Assembly (NCBI RefSeq): GCF_050948215.1
Contig: NC_135150.1
Coordinates: 22,299,943-22,363,942, forward strand
Direction: 5' to 3'
DNA: 64,000 bases
Source: Halictus rubicundus
Lineage: Eukaryota; Arthropoda; Insecta; Hymenoptera; Halictidae
Below the pieces are notes generated by a model. The model saw only the letters and a list, made by a program, of their open reading frames with translations, did not search any database and was not told where the DNA came from. This document shows positions 62,151 through 64,000 of this stretch, piece by piece. Numbering within the stretch: position 1 is the first letter of the stretch; each line of letters opens with the position of its first letter. The position numbers were made by a program, and so were the translations under genes.

Positions 62151-62902
62151 GCCTCGCTCTTGTGTCAATGGCAATGCTCCCCTACTATTTCTCCATCAAA
62201 CCGAATGATAAGCGGGGGCATCATTCTGAGGACGCATTATCAATGGAGCACTGGTGCTGACATCTTATCATTTACGCGCACAATGACTGGCGAACCGCGA
62301 TTCAGAAGGTATCACGATTGGTTCCGGTCCGTGCTAACTTTCCAACCAGCCTACATTCGATGTTCTTCATTATTTTTAACAATTACGCTGTACTTAGGCT
62401 TTCCAAGTAAGAATTTTATAGAATTATGCACTGTCATTTTGATTGATCAAGTGCTCGATCAATCAAACACTTGATTGACTCCACACTTGGGCAATATCGA
62501 AATAAATTATTTGAAAAAATAATCGTTAAGACAATTAACTTGGAAAGTGTCCAACCCTGATTACTACTGACATTTTTCTGTTTAAAATAAGCTTACTTTA
62601 ATTAGTGGACCTGCTGATCTTCATGTAATATAAAATAAAAGTGTATTTCTTCTCCTAATAATTTTATTAGATGGAAAACAATATAACAGCACACGTTAAT
62701 TGTTCTGATATTTCCACTGTTTCGTATTCCACTCTCATTTTTGCCATAAATTCGTTAAATCCGCAGTCTATTAATTAGGTTTTATACCATAGAAGGACAA
62801 AGATTGAAAGAACATATTCATATTGTCCTATTTGGCTACAAAAATTCAGCAACAACTTTAAAAGCATATGCAGCTAAACTTTAATCATTAAACTACAAAA
62901 AT

Positions 62903-63106
62903 TAGCATATCTAAACTTAATAATTAATTTAGTTACTTCAATAACCTGCTCTTGAGGTGAAATTTCTTGTTAGCATATCTAAATTTAATAACTAATTTAG
63001 TTACTTCAATAACTTCCTCTTGAGGTGAAATTATTTATTAGCATATCTTAATTTAATAATTAATTTATTTACTTCAATAACCTCCTCTTGAGGTGAAATT
63101 ATTTAT
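62903..63106. repeat. 68-bp tandem repeat, 3 copies
   Basis: Units start TAGCATATCTAAA at 62903, 62971 and 63039, exactly 68 bp apart. Each contains TTACTTCAATAACxTxCTCTTGAGGTGAAAT. The copies differ at only a few positions. Confidence 0.9.
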
Positions 63107-64000
63107 TATTTTATTTGAAAAAATATTATTTGATTTCAATGAAATATTTGATTAAATGAAAATAAATTTACTTATGAACGGGGAACAAGTTACAATATTT
63201 TGATTTTACATCAAAGTATTTGTTGAACTTGTATCAGCAACTAAGGACAAGCAAATTGAATTCATACAAACATTATGAACGTGAAACTTTTTATTAGAAA
63301 TTAGTAAAATATCCACGTTGAAATGCGGTGATTTATAATCAAATTCGTGGAACTCAAATTTCAAGTATCTTTTAGAGCCATTTCGGAAAATTTTGAAAGA
63401 TGTCGCCGGCCGCAGCTAAATCGGTTGAAACCGACACAGCCTGAAAGAGTGATAAATCTATGGAGGCTTGCGAAGGTAGTCAAATCGCTGAGTTATTTCA
63501 CTAGAAGGCGTGACTGGTTATTTTTGCTCTATCGCTGACTTAGGCGTCCAGGGCGGTTTCTCCCTCGCTAGTTTTTGCAATCCGCCGCGACGCCCAGCGT
63601 CCCATTCCACAAGGCCATTAGGATTATCTTTAGCCATGAAAAACGACAAGATCGAGTTCCATCGCCGCGACAGAGCGCCTGTTCTGTTGCACAAGCAAAA
63701 AGGAAGTTCATACGGTGCAGCTTAGTTTAAATGCACCGTGCAACCAGCGAATCATTATTTTAAAATATACCATTGGAACATGTATTTCTCTCATACAAGA
63801 AATATTTTACATGCAATTTAATTAATGTCAACAGAAGAAGAATGGATAATTTAATTTATTAGACGAAGAGGTGGCAATGTGGCCTCCTATTTTCTTAATA
63901 TAAATGCATATTTTTTGGAACACGTTATTCAGTAGACCAACACGGAGAAATACAAATTCATTGAGAAAGAAGAATACGCGCGAGATTTTTGCATAAGAGA

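Larger units (their letters stand above)
59214..64000. other. Upstream region of gene 3; no coding exon recognised
   Basis: Mostly AT-rich with two GC-richer islands at about 60.45-61.1 and 61.85-62.4 kb that could be regulatory or noncoding-exon sequence for gene 3. Short frames near 63.3-63.7 kb have no recognisable product. A 68-bp tandem repeat lies at 62.9 kb. Confidence 0.45.

Noticed and set aside
1..64000. CRISPR arrays, operons or prokaryotic mobile elements
   Set aside because: No regularly spaced identical repeats with unique spacers and no densely packed long open frames; genes are spliced and eukaryotic.

Overview
This is a piece of an animal genome, most likely an insect and probably hymenopteran. 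The evidence is spliced genes with GT-AG introns, AT-rich intergenic DNA full of short inverted-repeat elements, long (TC)n/(GA)n microsatellites, mariner remnants, and proteins that read as insect organic anion transporting polypeptides (OATPs, SLCO family). There is nothing prokaryotic: no operons, CRISPR arrays or ribosome binding sites.

The window holds three complete OATP genes, each assembled here from exons whose splice phases close exactly into one reading frame. Gene 1 (plus strand, 7526-15822, 9 coding exons, 975 aa) is a divergent OATP with a long acidic, serine-rich cytoplasmic tail ending in a possible PDZ ligand. Gene 2 (minus strand, 27662-18447, 7 coding exons, 721 aa) is an Oatp74D-type transporter; the Drosophila member of that group is the ecdysone importer. 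Gene 3 (minus strand, 59207-47049, 7 coding exons, about 700 aa) is a more divergent tandem relative of gene 2. Genes 1 and 2 converge; genes 2 and 3 lie head to tail. Each gene has an AATAAA signal about 280 to 370 bp after its stop codon.

Region by region: 1-7.5 kb is upstream intergenic DNA with MITEs and a possible gene 1 promoter near 5.9-6.5 kb. 7.5-15.8 kb is gene 1. 15.8-18.4 kb is the convergent spacer, with a mariner remnant. 18.4-27.7 kb is gene 2. 27.7-30.5 kb is GC-richer DNA that could be the gene 2 promoter and 5' UTR. 30.5-47 kb is gene-poor and holds a 10-bp minisatellite, several MITEs and a 2.5-kb element with about 800-bp terminal inverted repeats that carry tRNA-like sequence. 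47-59.2 kb is gene 3. 59.2-64 kb is its upstream DNA.

All three proteins should be 12-transmembrane transporters for amphipathic organic anions such as steroid hormones and conjugates. Introns and spacers are heavily colonised by non-autonomous transposons. One composite foldback family occurs three times, each time in an OATP intron. I saw no wholly new biochemical system. The most unusual items are the tRNA-bearing long-TIR element, the nested foldbacks, and the divergence between the tandem Oatp74D-like genes.
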